The notes: generated by a model not told the origin, from the sequence alone. Positions 55,914 through 63,952 are shown, numbered from the stretch's first letter. The stretch is DNA of 64,000 nt from Rhodococcus sp. PAMC28707 (GCF_004795915.1 NZ_CP039253.1:2480001-2544000); one strand, 5' to 3'. Program-made: numbers and translations.

Positions 55914-56533
55914 TCGACAGCTATCTGCGTCGCAAGCTCGAGGGGCCGCTGGATCGGTGTGCACGAATCCTCGACATCAGCCAGGTCACCCCGGACCGAA
56001 TCACCGCGGTCGGTCTGCTGCTGGGACTGGGCAGCGCAGTGGCCGCTGGGCTGCAGTTCTGGCTACTCGCGTTGGCACTGTGGATCCTCTCGCGCCTTGC
56101 CGACGGACTCGACGGACCACTGGCCCGTAGACGACTCCGCGGTGGCGGACCAACCTCCGGTGCAGGCGGGTTCTTCGACATCACAGCGGATTTCACCGTC
56201 TACGGGACCACGGCCGTGGGCGTCGCGGTCGGTGCGTCGGCCGGTTACGACGCCCCGTGGTGGCCGTTTCTACTGGTGTTGCTGGCGTACTACATCAACG
56301 GCACAGCCTTTCTCGCGTTCTCCTCCATCGCTGAAAGAACGAGCAGAACACTCGACGACGGCCGCTCGCTGTCATTTCTGGGCGGGTTAGCCGAAGGAGC
56401 GGAAACGATTGCCGTGCACAGTCTCTGGCTGCTGTTCCCAGCAGTGTCCTGGCAGATCGCAACGGTATGGGCGGCGGTGGTAGCGGTCAGTTCGGGTCAA
56501 CGCATCATTGCCGGCTACCGCGCTCTCTCCTGA
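55910..56533 (+). CDS. CDP-alcohol phosphatidyltransferase (YnjF-like)
   Basis: The 207-residue protein has the CDP-OH-P motif spread over RLADGLDGPLARRR ... GGFFDITADF (D-G-x2-A-R-x8-G-x3-D-x3-D, residues ~61-90) and six hydrophobic helices. It should transfer a phosphatidyl group from CDP-diacylglycerol to an alcohol, or the like. In E. coli, ynjF of the same superfamily lies in the ynjBCD operon. ATG 55910 overlaps the TVP38 stop. The 3' end overlaps the convergent oxidoreductase gene by 29 bp. Confidence 0.85.
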   Translation: MIDSYLRRKLEGPLDRCARILDISQVTPDRITAVGLLLGLGSAVAAGLQFWLLALALWILSRLADGLDGPLARRRLRGGGPTSGAGGFFDITADFTVYGTTAVGVAVGASAGYDAPWWPFLLVLLAYYINGTAFLAFSSIAERTSRTLDDGRSLSFLGGLAEGAETIAVHSLWLLFPAVSWQIATVWAAVVAVSSGQRIIAGYRALS

Positions 56534-57953
56534 CGATCCACCTAACTCGGGCCTTCGCGAGGGTGTTCAGCGCTCGCGATACGACGGGAGTGCTCAACTG
56601 CGAACGGACGTCGCCGACCGCAGCGTTCCACGGCCCGTCGTTGTACGTCGGATACGGGTGGGTGGCACCCGCGAGATCGCGAGTGCGCAGGCCCTGCCTG
56701 ACGGCGAGAATCAGTTCGCCGATGGTTTCGCCCGCCCGTGGCCCCACCACGCTGGCACCGACGATGCGGCGCTTGCCGTCGAGTACCAGCGTCGTGAAGC
56801 CGGTGGTTTTGCCCTCGGTGACCGCGCGGTCGACGTCTTCGTGCCCGAGTGTCTGCAATCGCAACCCGGGGATACGCTTCGCTGTGCGCACATCGATTCC
56901 AGCAGAGGCGATTTCGGGATCGGTGAAGGTGACGCGCGGAGTGCCGGTCTTGTCGATCTTTCGGAGCACACCGAGTACGGCGTTGCTCGCCGCGAGGCTG
57001 CCGTGCATCCCTGCCACGTGAGTGAACTGTGGGTGACCGGTCAGATCTCCGGCGGCCCAGATGCGGGGATTAGTGGTGCGGAGATGATCGTCGACCACGA
57101 CGTAACCGCGCTCTTTCAATGACACCCCGGCGGCGTCCAGGCCCAACCCCGTGGTTCGAGGAGTACGTCCGGTGGCGACGAGGACTTCGTCGAACGTACA
57201 CGTGAGACCGGAATCGGTGATGGCCTCCCCGTCGTCGATTCGGGTTACCGTCGTAGAGGTCAGAATGTGTACTCCCTCGCCGGTGAGCGCTGCGGACAGT
57301 ACTGCCGATGCCGAGGCGTCCTCCCTCGGAAGAATGGTCTCGGCCCGACCGACGAGGGTGACAATCGAGTCGAGTCGGGCAAAGGCCTGAGCCATTTCGC
57401 AGCCGACGGTGCCGGCCCCGATGATGAGTAGTCGTTCCGGCAGCGAGGTCAGGGACCACAGTGTCTCGCTGGTGAGGTAGTCCGTCGAGTCCAATCCTGA
57501 GATCGGCGGTATCGATGGACTGGCACCGGTGGTGATGATGGCTTGGCCGAAACGCAAGGACCCCGATCCGACGGCCACGGTGCCGGGTCCGGTGAACACG
57601 GCATCACCGGCGACGACGGTCACCCCCGCTTCGGTGAGCGCTTCCGGAGAATCGATCGGGGCGATCTCAGCGATGGCGCGGGAAACGTGCGCCATGACAC
57701 GGGGAAAGTCCACGCGCGGCTCGCCGGCGTCGATCCCGAAGTAGCGCGCGTCCCGGATCGTGGCAGCTGTCGATGCCGCCGCGAGTAATGCCTTGGACGG
57801 CACGCACCCGGTCCACAGGCAATCACCGCCGGGCCGCTCCCGCTCGATCAGTACGACGCGCACGCCGAAGCCAGCAGCAGTCTTGGCTGCAACGATGCCT
57901 GCTGTTCCGCCGCCCACCACGAGAACATCGGCTTCGGTCGGCATCGAACTCAT
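56505..57953 (-). CDS. Mercuric-reductase-like pyridine nucleotide-disulfide oxidoreductase
   Basis: The 482-residue FAD protein has the nucleotide motif VVGGGTAGIVAAK, the redox-active CxxxxC in GGDCLWTGCVPSKALL (residues ~42-57), the NAD(P)H motif IIGAGTVGCEMAQ and the FAD segment WAAGDLTG. The dimerisation domain ends ATHPYPTYNDG. It lacks both the N-terminal heavy-metal domain and the C-terminal cysteine pair of true MerA, so Hg(II) is probably not its substrate. I recall this type fused or adjacent to TVP38 proteins in other bacteria. ATG 57953 overlaps the anti-sigma gene stop, so it is the third gene of the sigma operon. Confidence 0.88.
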   Translation of the reverse strand: MSSMPTEADVLVVGGGTAGIVAAKTAAGFGVRVVLIERERPGGDCLWTGCVPSKALLAAASTAATIRDARYFGIDAGEPRVDFPRVMAHVSRAIAEIAPIDSPEALTEAGVTVVAGDAVFTGPGTVAVGSGSLRFGQAIITTGASPSIPPISGLDSTDYLTSETLWSLTSLPERLLIIGAGTVGCEMAQAFARLDSIVTLVGRAETILPREDASASAVLSAALTGEGVHILTSTTVTRIDDGEAITDSGLTCTFDEVLVATGRTPRTTGLGLDAAGVSLKERGYVVVDDHLRTTNPRIWAAGDLTGHPQFTHVAGMHGSLAASNAVLGVLRKIDKTGTPRVTFTDPEIASAGIDVRTAKRIPGLRLQTLGHEDVDRAVTEGKTTGFTTLVLDGKRRIVGASVVGPRAGETIGELILAVRQGLRTRDLAGATHPYPTYNDGPWNAAVGDVRSQLSTPVVSRALNTLAKARVRWIVRRERGSRQ

Positions 57954-58228
57954 GTCATGTCACCTCGGGTAAGTCGATCCACGAATTTTCGAGCATGCTC
58001 GACGCTCTTCTCGTCGGGGACCGTCCGTACCGTCCACCTGGACAACGCCGTATCGATCTGACGGAACTCGCCCTCGGCGGCCCGGCATCTGGCGCACACG
58101 GCAAGGTGCGCCTCGATCCTGCGCACTTCGGTGGGATCGAGGCGGCCCGACGGGTCGGCGTCGAGATAACGCTGCAATCGTCGAGCCGACCAATGGCAGG
58201 TGAGCATCATCCGCGCGGTCTTCATCAT
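57950..58228 (-). CDS. Anti-sigma factor, zf-HC2 (ZAS) type
   Basis: The 92-residue protein has LTCHWSARRLQRYLDADP and EAHLAVCARCRAAEGEF, which gives the HxxxCxxC zinc motif (residues ~41-48) plus an upstream Cys-His. No transmembrane helix is visible, so it should be a soluble, possibly redox-sensitive anti-sigma factor like RsrA or RshA. It overlaps the sigma gene by four bases and the oxidoreductase gene by four bases. Confidence 0.88.
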   Translation of the reverse strand: MMKTARMMLTCHWSARRLQRYLDADPSGRLDPTEVRRIEAHLAVCARCRAAEGEFRQIDTALSRWTVRTVPDEKSVEHARKFVDRLTRGDMT

Positions 58229-58791
58229 GGCTTTCCCTTTCCGGTGGCAGCGGCGAATGTGGGACGTAGCCGACGTCGAACCCGATCACGGGCTCGGCTC
58301 AATCGGGACATCACCGTTCCGACCGGGACGTCCAGAACGTTCGCGGCCTCGGCGTAGGTAAGTTGATCGACGTCGATCAGTAACAGAACCGTCCGGAATT
58401 TCGGGTCCAGCGACCCGACTGCCCGCTCGAGGTCGTCGGACAAGATGGATGTCATGACTCTCTCCTCGGTTCCGAGTTCCTCGACACCGAACGCCGGCCG
58501 GGTGGACAGGTAGTCGCCGAGCTCGGCGAATGTGTCCGGCCGCTGCCGTCGGTGCATATTCATGTTGGTGTTGCGCAGAATGGTCAGCAACCAGGCCCGA
58601 GGGTGGCGCCCGTCGAAGCTGTCGACGCTGCGCCACGCACGTATGAGCGTCTCCTGCACGAGGTCCTCGGCTTGCGAGGGCCGAGTCAACGTGGCGGCAA
58701 CGCGCAAGAGCACCTCGATCTCCGGTTCGACGTACAGACGAAAATTACGTGCCTGAGCGTCGTTGACGGCGTCGGATTCGATTTCGGGCAC
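58225..58791 (-). CDS. ECF-family RNA polymerase sigma factor
   Basis: The 188-residue protein has sigma region 2 (PEIEVLLRVAATLTRPSQAEDLVQETLIRAWRSVDSFDGRHPRAWLLTILRN-type, residues ~23-72) and region 4 (LTYAEAANVLDVPVGTVMSRLSRARDRVRRRL, ~145-175), with a short linker. The anti-sigma gene overlaps it. I chose GTG 58791 (VPEIESDAVND). The 30-bp motif with GGGAAC ends seven bases before this codon, which suggests autoregulation and a leaderless mRNA. An AAGGG about ten bases upstream could also serve. Confidence 0.92.
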   Translation of the reverse strand: MPEIESDAVNDAQARNFRLYVEPEIEVLLRVAATLTRPSQAEDLVQETLIRAWRSVDSFDGRHPRAWLLTILRNTNMNMHRRQRPDTFAELGDYLSTRPAFGVEELGTEERVMTSILSDDLERAVGSLDPKFRTVLLLIDVDQLTYAEAANVLDVPVGTVMSRLSRARDRVRRRLRPTFAAATGKGKP

Positions 58792-58797
58792 AGCTAT

Positions 58798-58827
58798 GGA
58801 ACCCTTCGACTGTCCTGCGGTGTTCCC
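58798..58827 (-). promoter_or_regulatory. ECF-type promoter/operator motif, copy 2
   Basis: On the minus strand this reads GGGAACAC-CGCAGGAC-AGTCGA-AGGGTTCC and is directly before the sigma gene. Both outer 8-base and inner 6-base blocks match copy 1. The ends GGAAC and GTTCC are also inverted repeats, with 19 bp between them, so the plus strand reads GGAAC-N19-GTT toward the methyltransferase gene. Confidence 0.7.
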
Positions 58828-58863
58828 ATAGCGACAGAGTGTGCCCCTGAAGGCCTCGACGAA

Positions 58864-59508
58864 ATGGACAGACCGATGAAGAAGCCGACGCCGTACACAA
58901 TCTCGGCGCGCATGTACGACGTCATTTCTTTCGAGTGGCCGATCTATCGCGCTGGTCGCACGGCAGCGATCGATCTGATGGCTCTTCCAGCGGGCAGTCA
59001 TGTCCTCGATGTCGGCTGCGGAACCGGCCTCAACTTCGCTTCGCTGCAGCGCCGGATCGGGCCGGCAGGTTCGATCACCGGAGTCGATGCCAGCCCGCAG
59101 ATGCTCGAGCAGGCCAGACGCCGCGCTACCTCCGCTGGGTGGGAGAACGTGACCCTCATCTCCGCGGACGCCACCGCCCTCGATTCGGTGGACCTGGGAG
59201 AATACGTTCCCTTCGATGCGGCTATCAGTACCTACGCGTTGTCGCTGATGGCGCAGTGGCAGATCGCGCTCGATGCGATGATCTCCGCTACCAGGGCAGG
59301 GGGAGTCGTGGCCGTCGTAGACATGCAGAAACCCGTCGGACGCGCAGAATTATGGACACCGCTGGCGCGCTTGGCGTGCCGACTCGGTGGATCCGACATC
59401 GACGCTCACCCCTGGACTGCAATGCCCACTCGACTCGACACGGTGCAGTCGGCATCGGTGCGCGGCGGTCACATCCAGGTTCGCGTCGGGTCGGTCCCCC
59501 CGATGTGA
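58864..59508 (+). CDS. Class I SAM-dependent methyltransferase (UbiE/PmtA-like)
   Basis: The 214-residue protein has the SAM motif I VLDVGCGTGLNF (residues ~47-58), an acidic residue in ITGVDASPQMLEQARRR, and motif-like DAAISTYALSLMAQWQ. The N-terminal YTISARMYDVISFEWPIYRAGR is typical of UbiE/PmtA methyltransferases acting on quinones or phospholipids. The gene is divergent from the sigma operon with the ECF-type motif between, so it is likely part of the regulon. ATG 58864 has GAAGG about ten bases upstream; ATG 58876 is possible. Confidence 0.83.
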   Translation: MDRPMKKPTPYTISARMYDVISFEWPIYRAGRTAAIDLMALPAGSHVLDVGCGTGLNFASLQRRIGPAGSITGVDASPQMLEQARRRATSAGWENVTLISADATALDSVDLGEYVPFDAAISTYALSLMAQWQIALDAMISATRAGGVVAVVDMQKPVGRAELWTPLARLACRLGGSDIDAHPWTAMPTRLDTVQSASVRGGHIQVRVGSVPPM

Positions 59509-59521
59509 CCGCCACCGGTAG

Positions 59522-60244
59522 TCATTTCTTCTGACGTCGGCTACCGGCGTGCCAGTCTTGTTGCGTGCCGACTTCGTCCTCCTGCACACCTAGAGCCTTC
59601 AGTTGCGGAAGCTCACGCATGCTGCGCTTCATTTCGGCGAACCCTGGGAAGCGTGCGAGTCCGATCACGTTGTCCCACAAAGGCACTGCCTCTTCATCGC
59701 TGGGTAGTCTGCTGATCACCGGGCCGAAGAATGCAACTCCGTCCGGAGGCTCGAAGGCAATGATCGGTGTGCCGACGTCCTTGCCGGTCAGCGAGAGCGC
59801 ATGGTCGGTTTCGGCACGAATTTCCTCGTCCAACGAGGAATCATCCAGTGCGCCGGTGTGCCGAGTCGGCAAGCCCAGTTGTTCGAGGATCGGTGCCAGG
59901 AATGCCGCGGTGCCGCGATAACCGTGGCTCGCAGCGTCGTCGGGCACCACATCGGTATCGAAAATTTGCGTACCGAGGGCGGCATACAGTGGCCCGATCG
60001 CAGCGGGCCCGTGCTCGCGACGAATGTCTGCGGCGGCCCTCAGCAGTCGTAGACCTGCGGTATGGCCGGCCTCGTACTCAGGTGGAAAGTGAGACGCGTA
60101 GTCGATGTGAGAATTGAGCAGGCGCAGGGAGATGAATCGCCAGTCGACCGTGTAATCACGCTGCGCCTGAACCTTACGAACCCATTTGCTGGTCATCCAT
60201 GCGAAAGGGCACACCGGATCGAAATAGAAGTCGATATCGGACAT
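59522..60244 (-). CDS. DsbA-fold protein, Rv2466c-like (mycothiol-linked), monothiol variant
   Basis: The 240-residue protein starts DIDFYFDPVCPFAWMTSKWV and continues with FISLRLLNSH, LYAALGTQIF, GKDVGTPIIAFEPPDGVAFFGPVISRLP and FPGFAEMKRSMRELP, closely following the plan of Rv2466c, a mycothiol-dependent oxidoreductase with a CPWC site. Here the site is CPFA: the second cysteine is alanine. AGGAG lies nine bases upstream of ATG 60244. It might be a glutathione-transferase-like or dithiol-independent relative. Confidence 0.82.
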   Translation of the reverse strand: MSDIDFYFDPVCPFAWMTSKWVRKVQAQRDYTVDWRFISLRLLNSHIDYASHFPPEYEAGHTAGLRLLRAAADIRREHGPAAIGPLYAALGTQIFDTDVVPDDAASHGYRGTAAFLAPILEQLGLPTRHTGALDDSSLDEEIRAETDHALSLTGKDVGTPIIAFEPPDGVAFFGPVISRLPSDEEAVPLWDNVIGLARFPGFAEMKRSMRELPQLKALGVQEDEVGTQQDWHAGSRRQKK

Positions 60245-60326
60245 CGAAGGACGCTCCTTGCCAGTCGGAAACTCCGTGTGCACGACGGTATACGCAGGGG
60301 CGCGCTTCGTACCTCCGCACAGACGG

Positions 60327-61235
60327 TCAATTCTCCCCCAATAACTCCGCTCGCTGCTCGACTACCACCGCGCGGATCGCGTCGACTACTGCAGATACCT
60401 CGGGCCGCCGCAGCGATTCCTGCCGGGTGACGAGCCAGTAGGACAGTCGTGTGGCGACGGTGTCATCCAGAATCCTGACGAGGTCCCCGTGCCGATCTGC
60501 CATGAAGCACGGCAGCAGGCCGATGCCTGCCGATGCCCGGGTGGCTTCGACGTGCACGAAGACGTTGGTCGAGGAGACCGATTCACGCATGGTCGGGGTG
60601 AAGTTGGGCGCGAGATCTAGGTCGTCGACCTGGAGCATCGAGTCGATGAAATACACCAGCGGATGGTCGGCGAGGTCGTCGACGGTACCCGGTGTTCCGT
60701 AATCCACAAGGTAATCCCTCGACGCGTAGAGGCCGAGACGGTAGTCCCCGAGCCTGATGGCCTGCGCGCGATGCAACTGCGGTTCACCGACGACGATCTC
60801 GATATCCAAACCGGACCGCTGCTGGGACGCGCGACGAGTGACCGCGACGATTTCCACCGCCACTTTCGGGTGCTGGCGCTGCACGCGAGCGGCCGCTGGA
60901 GCTGCGATGTATGCGCTGAATCCGTCGGTCGCCGAGAGTCGGACGACGCCTTCGATCTGTCCAGGTTCATCCCCGCTTTCGAGTGATCTCATCGCCGCTT
61001 CGACGCTCTCGGCCGCGCGGAGGGCGCCGCGTCCCAGCTCGGTGAGTTCCCACCCGCCGCCTGCCCGGATGAGCACGCGGCCGCCGAGACCGGCTTCGAG
61101 CGTCGCGATTCTCCTCGAGATGGTGGTGTGGTTGACGCCCAGTTCGTTGGCTGCGGAGCTGAATCTTCCGCTGCGCTCCACAGCGAGCAGCACTAATAGG
61201 TCGTCTGCACTCGGACCGGGCTGATCACGTGTCAT
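60327..61235 (-). CDS. LysR-family transcriptional regulator
   Basis: The 302-residue protein has an N-terminal winged helix (LLVLLAVERSGRFSSAANELGVNHTTISRRIATLEAGLG, residues ~13-51) and a periplasmic-binding-like effector domain. It is divergent from the MHS-type transporter and hydroxybutyrate dehydrogenase genes and probably controls them in response to their substrate. I chose ATG 61235 (MTRDQPGPS). Confidence 0.9.
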   Translation of the reverse strand: MTRDQPGPSADDLLVLLAVERSGRFSSAANELGVNHTTISRRIATLEAGLGGRVLIRAGGGWELTELGRGALRAAESVEAAMRSLESGDEPGQIEGVVRLSATDGFSAYIAAPAAARVQRQHPKVAVEIVAVTRRASQQRSGLDIEIVVGEPQLHRAQAIRLGDYRLGLYASRDYLVDYGTPGTVDDLADHPLVYFIDSMLQVDDLDLAPNFTPTMRESVSSTNVFVHVEATRASAGIGLLPCFMADRHGDLVRILDDTVATRLSYWLVTRQESLRRPEVSAVVDAIRAVVVEQRAELLGEN

Positions 61236-61236
61236 A

Positions 61237-61252
61237 TCTGCATTTTTGCAGA
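61237..61252. promoter_or_regulatory. Inverted repeat in LysR/transporter divergent region
   Basis: TCTGCA-TTTT-TGCAGA is a perfect 6-4-6 inverted repeat immediately upstream of the LysR start. Further TGCA-containing sequence follows up to about 61300 (CCTGCA, TCTGCA). It is a candidate LysR recognition site. Confidence 0.5.
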
Positions 61253-61375
61253 CTGGGCCTGCAATCTTGGCCATTGTCTGCACACCGATCTGCATCGATA
61301 CTCAGGAGCAGCGGTTCACTGTGTACCCCGTCACACTTTCAGGCACGACGGCTTTCGATCACACAAGGAGATGAA

Positions 61376-62770
61376 ATGAGCGTTGACGATCGAACACGAT
61401 CCGGCGGTCCAGACCCGGACGCAGCCCCGACCGGGCTCAAGAAGGTCGTCGCAGCGTCGATGGCAGGCACGATCGTCGAGTGGTACGAGTTCTTCCTCTA
61501 CGGCACCGCAGCGACGCTGGTGTTCTCGAAGATCTTCTTCGCAGCCGGCACCAGCGAACTCGATGCCATTCTCGCTGCATTCGTCACCTACGCCGTCGGA
61601 TTCGTGGCTCGCCCGCTCGGCGGTATCGTCTTCGGTCACTACGGGGACAAGTACGGCCGAAAGAAGTTACTGCAGTTCAGTCTGGTGCTCGTCGGCGGAG
61701 CAACGTTCCTCATGGGATGCCTCCCCACCTTCAGCCAGATCGGCTACTGGGCTCCCGCACTTCTCGTGGCGCTTCGATTCATCCAGGGCTTCGCAGTCGG
61801 TGGCGAATGGGGTGGCGCGGTTCTGCTTGTGGCAGAACACAGTCCGAACAAGAGCCGCGGATTCTGGGCCAGCTGGCCACAGGCCGGGGTCCCCGCCGGA
61901 AACCTACTCGCCACCGTCGTACTCCTCGTGCTGACCACCACGCTGTCCGACGCGGCATTCCTCAGCTGGGGATGGCGTGTCGCGTTCTGGCTCTCCGCCG
62001 TCATCGTCTTCGTCGGCTACTACATCCGCACCAAGGTCACCGACGCCCCGATCTTCCTCGAGGCACAGAAGCAGGCCGAGGTCATCAAGGCCGCGTCGTA
62101 CGGCGTGTTCGAGGTCGTGAAGCGTTACCCGCGTGGCGTTCTCACCGCAATGGGTCTTCGATTCGGCGAAAACGTCATGTACTACCTCGTCGTCACATTC
62201 ACAATCACCTACCTCAAAGTCGAGGTCGGCACCGACACCCAGACGATCCTGTGGTGGATGCTCGCAGCTCATGCCGTCCACTTCGCCGTCATTCCGCTGG
62301 TAGGACGTCTAGCCGATCGTATCGGTCGACGCCCGGTCTACCTGTTCGGTGCACTGACCGCCGGCACGTGGGGCTTTTTCGCATTCCCGATGTTCAACAG
62401 CGGGCACAACGCCGTCATCATGCTCGCCATCATCATCGGCCTGGTCTTCCACGCCTTCATGTACGCCACCCAGCCGGCGATCATGGCCGAAATGTTCCCG
62501 ACGCGTATGCGGTACTCCGGCGTCTCCCTCGGCTATCAGGTGACCTCGATCGTTGCCGGCTCGCTGGCTCCGATCATCGCGGTGTTCTTGCTGAACAGGT
62601 ACGGATCCTCGGTGCCGATTGCGTGGTACCTGGCCGGTGCGTGCACTATCACGTTGGTTGCGGTCATCGCTGCCCGTGAGACCAAGGGTCTTTCGCTGGA
62701 GTCGATCGATATCGAAGACGCCAAAAACCTTGCAACGGAGTCGGAATTGGCCAAAGCAGGACTGAAGTGA
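61376..62770 (+). CDS. MFS transporter, metabolite:H+ symporter (MHS) family
   Basis: The 464-residue protein has 12 helices and the MHS hallmarks: AGTIVEWYEFFLYGTAATLVF in helix 1, HYGDKYGRKKLL in loop 2-3, GFAVGGEWGGAVLLVAEH in helix 4 region, LADRIGRRPVYLFG in loop 8-9 and EMFPTRMRYSG. Relatives import shikimate, citrate, alpha-ketoglutarate or proline betaine with protons. The operon partner, 3-hydroxybutyrate dehydrogenase, suggests a hydroxy acid substrate. AAGGAG lies five bases before ATG 61376. Confidence 0.9.
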   Translation: MSVDDRTRSGGPDPDAAPTGLKKVVAASMAGTIVEWYEFFLYGTAATLVFSKIFFAAGTSELDAILAAFVTYAVGFVARPLGGIVFGHYGDKYGRKKLLQFSLVLVGGATFLMGCLPTFSQIGYWAPALLVALRFIQGFAVGGEWGGAVLLVAEHSPNKSRGFWASWPQAGVPAGNLLATVVLLVLTTTLSDAAFLSWGWRVAFWLSAVIVFVGYYIRTKVTDAPIFLEAQKQAEVIKAASYGVFEVVKRYPRGVLTAMGLRFGENVMYYLVVTFTITYLKVEVGTDTQTILWWMLAAHAVHFAVIPLVGRLADRIGRRPVYLFGALTAGTWGFFAFPMFNSGHNAVIMLAIIIGLVFHAFMYATQPAIMAEMFPTRMRYSGVSLGYQVTSIVAGSLAPIIAVFLLNRYGSSVPIAWYLAGACTITLVAVIAARETKGLSLESIDIEDAKNLATESELAKAGLK

Positions 62771-63513
62771 CGGACCTGACCGGACGGTCTGCGCTCGTCA
62801 CCGGCGGGGCAGGCGGCATCGGTGCAGCGTGTGCCCGAATGCTCGCAGATCGGGGCGCGAGAGTCACCATCGCCGACGTCGACGAAGTGGCGGCGAAGGA
62901 GCTGGCATCGGAACTGCACGGGGAGTCGTGGGCGGTGGACCTGACGGACGTCGCGGCTCTGGAGAACCTCACGCTCGACACCGACATTCTGATCAACAAC
63001 GCCGGCATCCAGACCGTCTCACCGATAGTCGATTTCGATCCAGCAGCATTTCGTCGGATTCAGACGCTGATGGTCGAAGCACCCTTCCTTCTCGTCCGAG
63101 CTGCGTTGCCGCACATGTACTCTCGCGGTTTCGGCCGAATCGTGAATATATCCTCTGTGCACGGCTTACGTGCCTCGGCATTCAAAGTCGCCTATGTCAC
63201 GGCCAAACACGGCCTCGAAGGACTCTCGAAAGTCACCGCGCTCGAAGGTGGCCCGCACGGAGTGACGAGCAACTGCGTCAATCCGGGCTACGTCCGAACC
63301 CCATTGGTCGAGAAACAAGTCACCGACCAGGCTGCCGCGCATGGCATTCCGGAAGACGAGGTGCTCCAACAGGTCATGCTGGCCGAGAGCGCGATCAAAC
63401 GGCTCGTCGAACCGTCCGAGGTTGCCTCGTTGGTCGGATGGCTTACGTCCGCGGACGCGGGCATGGTCACCGGTGCGTCCTACGCCATGGATGGTGGGTG
63501 GTCGGCGAAGTAG
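62767..63513 (+). CDS. 3-hydroxybutyrate dehydrogenase (SDR)
   Basis: The 248-residue protein has the SDR motifs ALVTGGAGGIGAACA (residues ~9-23), INNAGIQTVSPI, NISSVHGLRASAFKVAYVTAKHGL with catalytic Ser, Tyr and Lys, and the 3-HBDH-typical ending NCVNPGYVRTPLVEKQV and YAMDGGWSAK. The NNAGIQ and SxHGLxAS segments are the features that set 3-hydroxybutyrate dehydrogenases apart. It oxidises (R)-3-hydroxybutyrate to acetoacetate. GTG 62767 overlaps the transporter stop. Confidence 0.87.
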   Translation: MTDLTGRSALVTGGAGGIGAACARMLADRGARVTIADVDEVAAKELASELHGESWAVDLTDVAALENLTLDTDILINNAGIQTVSPIVDFDPAAFRRIQTLMVEAPFLLVRAALPHMYSRGFGRIVNISSVHGLRASAFKVAYVTAKHGLEGLSKVTALEGGPHGVTSNCVNPGYVRTPLVEKQVTDQAAAHGIPEDEVLQQVMLAESAIKRLVEPSEVASLVGWLTSADAGMVTGASYAMDGGWSAK

Positions 63514-63555
63514 GCACCCCACCGCCGGCTTGCGTTCGCCCCGCCGACTGGTGTT

Positions 63556-63582
63556 CACCACCACCACCACCACCACCACCAC
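63556..63582. repeat. (CAC)9 trinucleotide repeat
   Basis: Nine perfect CAC units lie 42 bases downstream of the hydroxybutyrate dehydrogenase stop codon. It is not in a credible gene. Confidence 0.95.
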
Positions 63583-63716
63583 CGGCTTGAATGGACCCCT
63601 CTAGCTATTTGATCGTATGAGTGGTCCATTCGAGCGATGGGTGAGGCACTTTCAGGCCTCGCGACCCAACTGGGCGCGGGCCTTCTTCCAGCGAGCGACA
63701 GACCCAGGTCTTGGAC

Positions 63717-63763
63717 AAAAAAATAACCCCCTGCGAACTGCTTCTCAGCTGTTCGCAGGGGGT
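63717..63763 (-). terminator. Terminator downstream of tRNA-Ser(GGA)
   Basis: ACCCCCTGCGAAC (63726-63738) and GTTCGCAGGGGGT (63751-63763) form a 13-bp stem. On the minus strand it is followed by TATTTTTTTG, so it ends the tRNA transcript. Confidence 0.9.
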
Positions 63764-63769
63764 CCCTGG

Positions 63770-63854
63770 CGGAGGATAGGGGATTTGAACCCCTGAGGGC
63801 GTTAACCCAACCCGCGTTCCAGGCGAGCGCCATAGGCCACTAGGCGAATCCTCC
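63770..63854 (-). tRNA. tRNA-Ser(GGA)
   Basis: On the minus strand the acceptor arms GGAGGAT and ATCCTCC pair, with discriminator G and an encoded CCA at 63767-63769. The anticodon loop CTGGAAC gives anticodon GGA. A long variable arm and the T-arm AGGGGTTCAAATCCCCT identify a class II serine tRNA reading UCC and UCU. Confidence 0.95.
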
Positions 63855-63952
63855 GTGTGGAAGCGTACCGGATAACCCCCTCCAGATCCCAAACGGGCTC
63901 CGGTGAGGGCCACCGAACCGGCATGGCCGCCAGTGTGGTTACACTCTTCAAT

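Noticed and set aside
56505..57953. True mercuric reductase and a mer operon
   Set aside because: The protein lacks the N-terminal metal-binding domain and the C-terminal cysteine pair; no merR, merT, merP or merB nearby.
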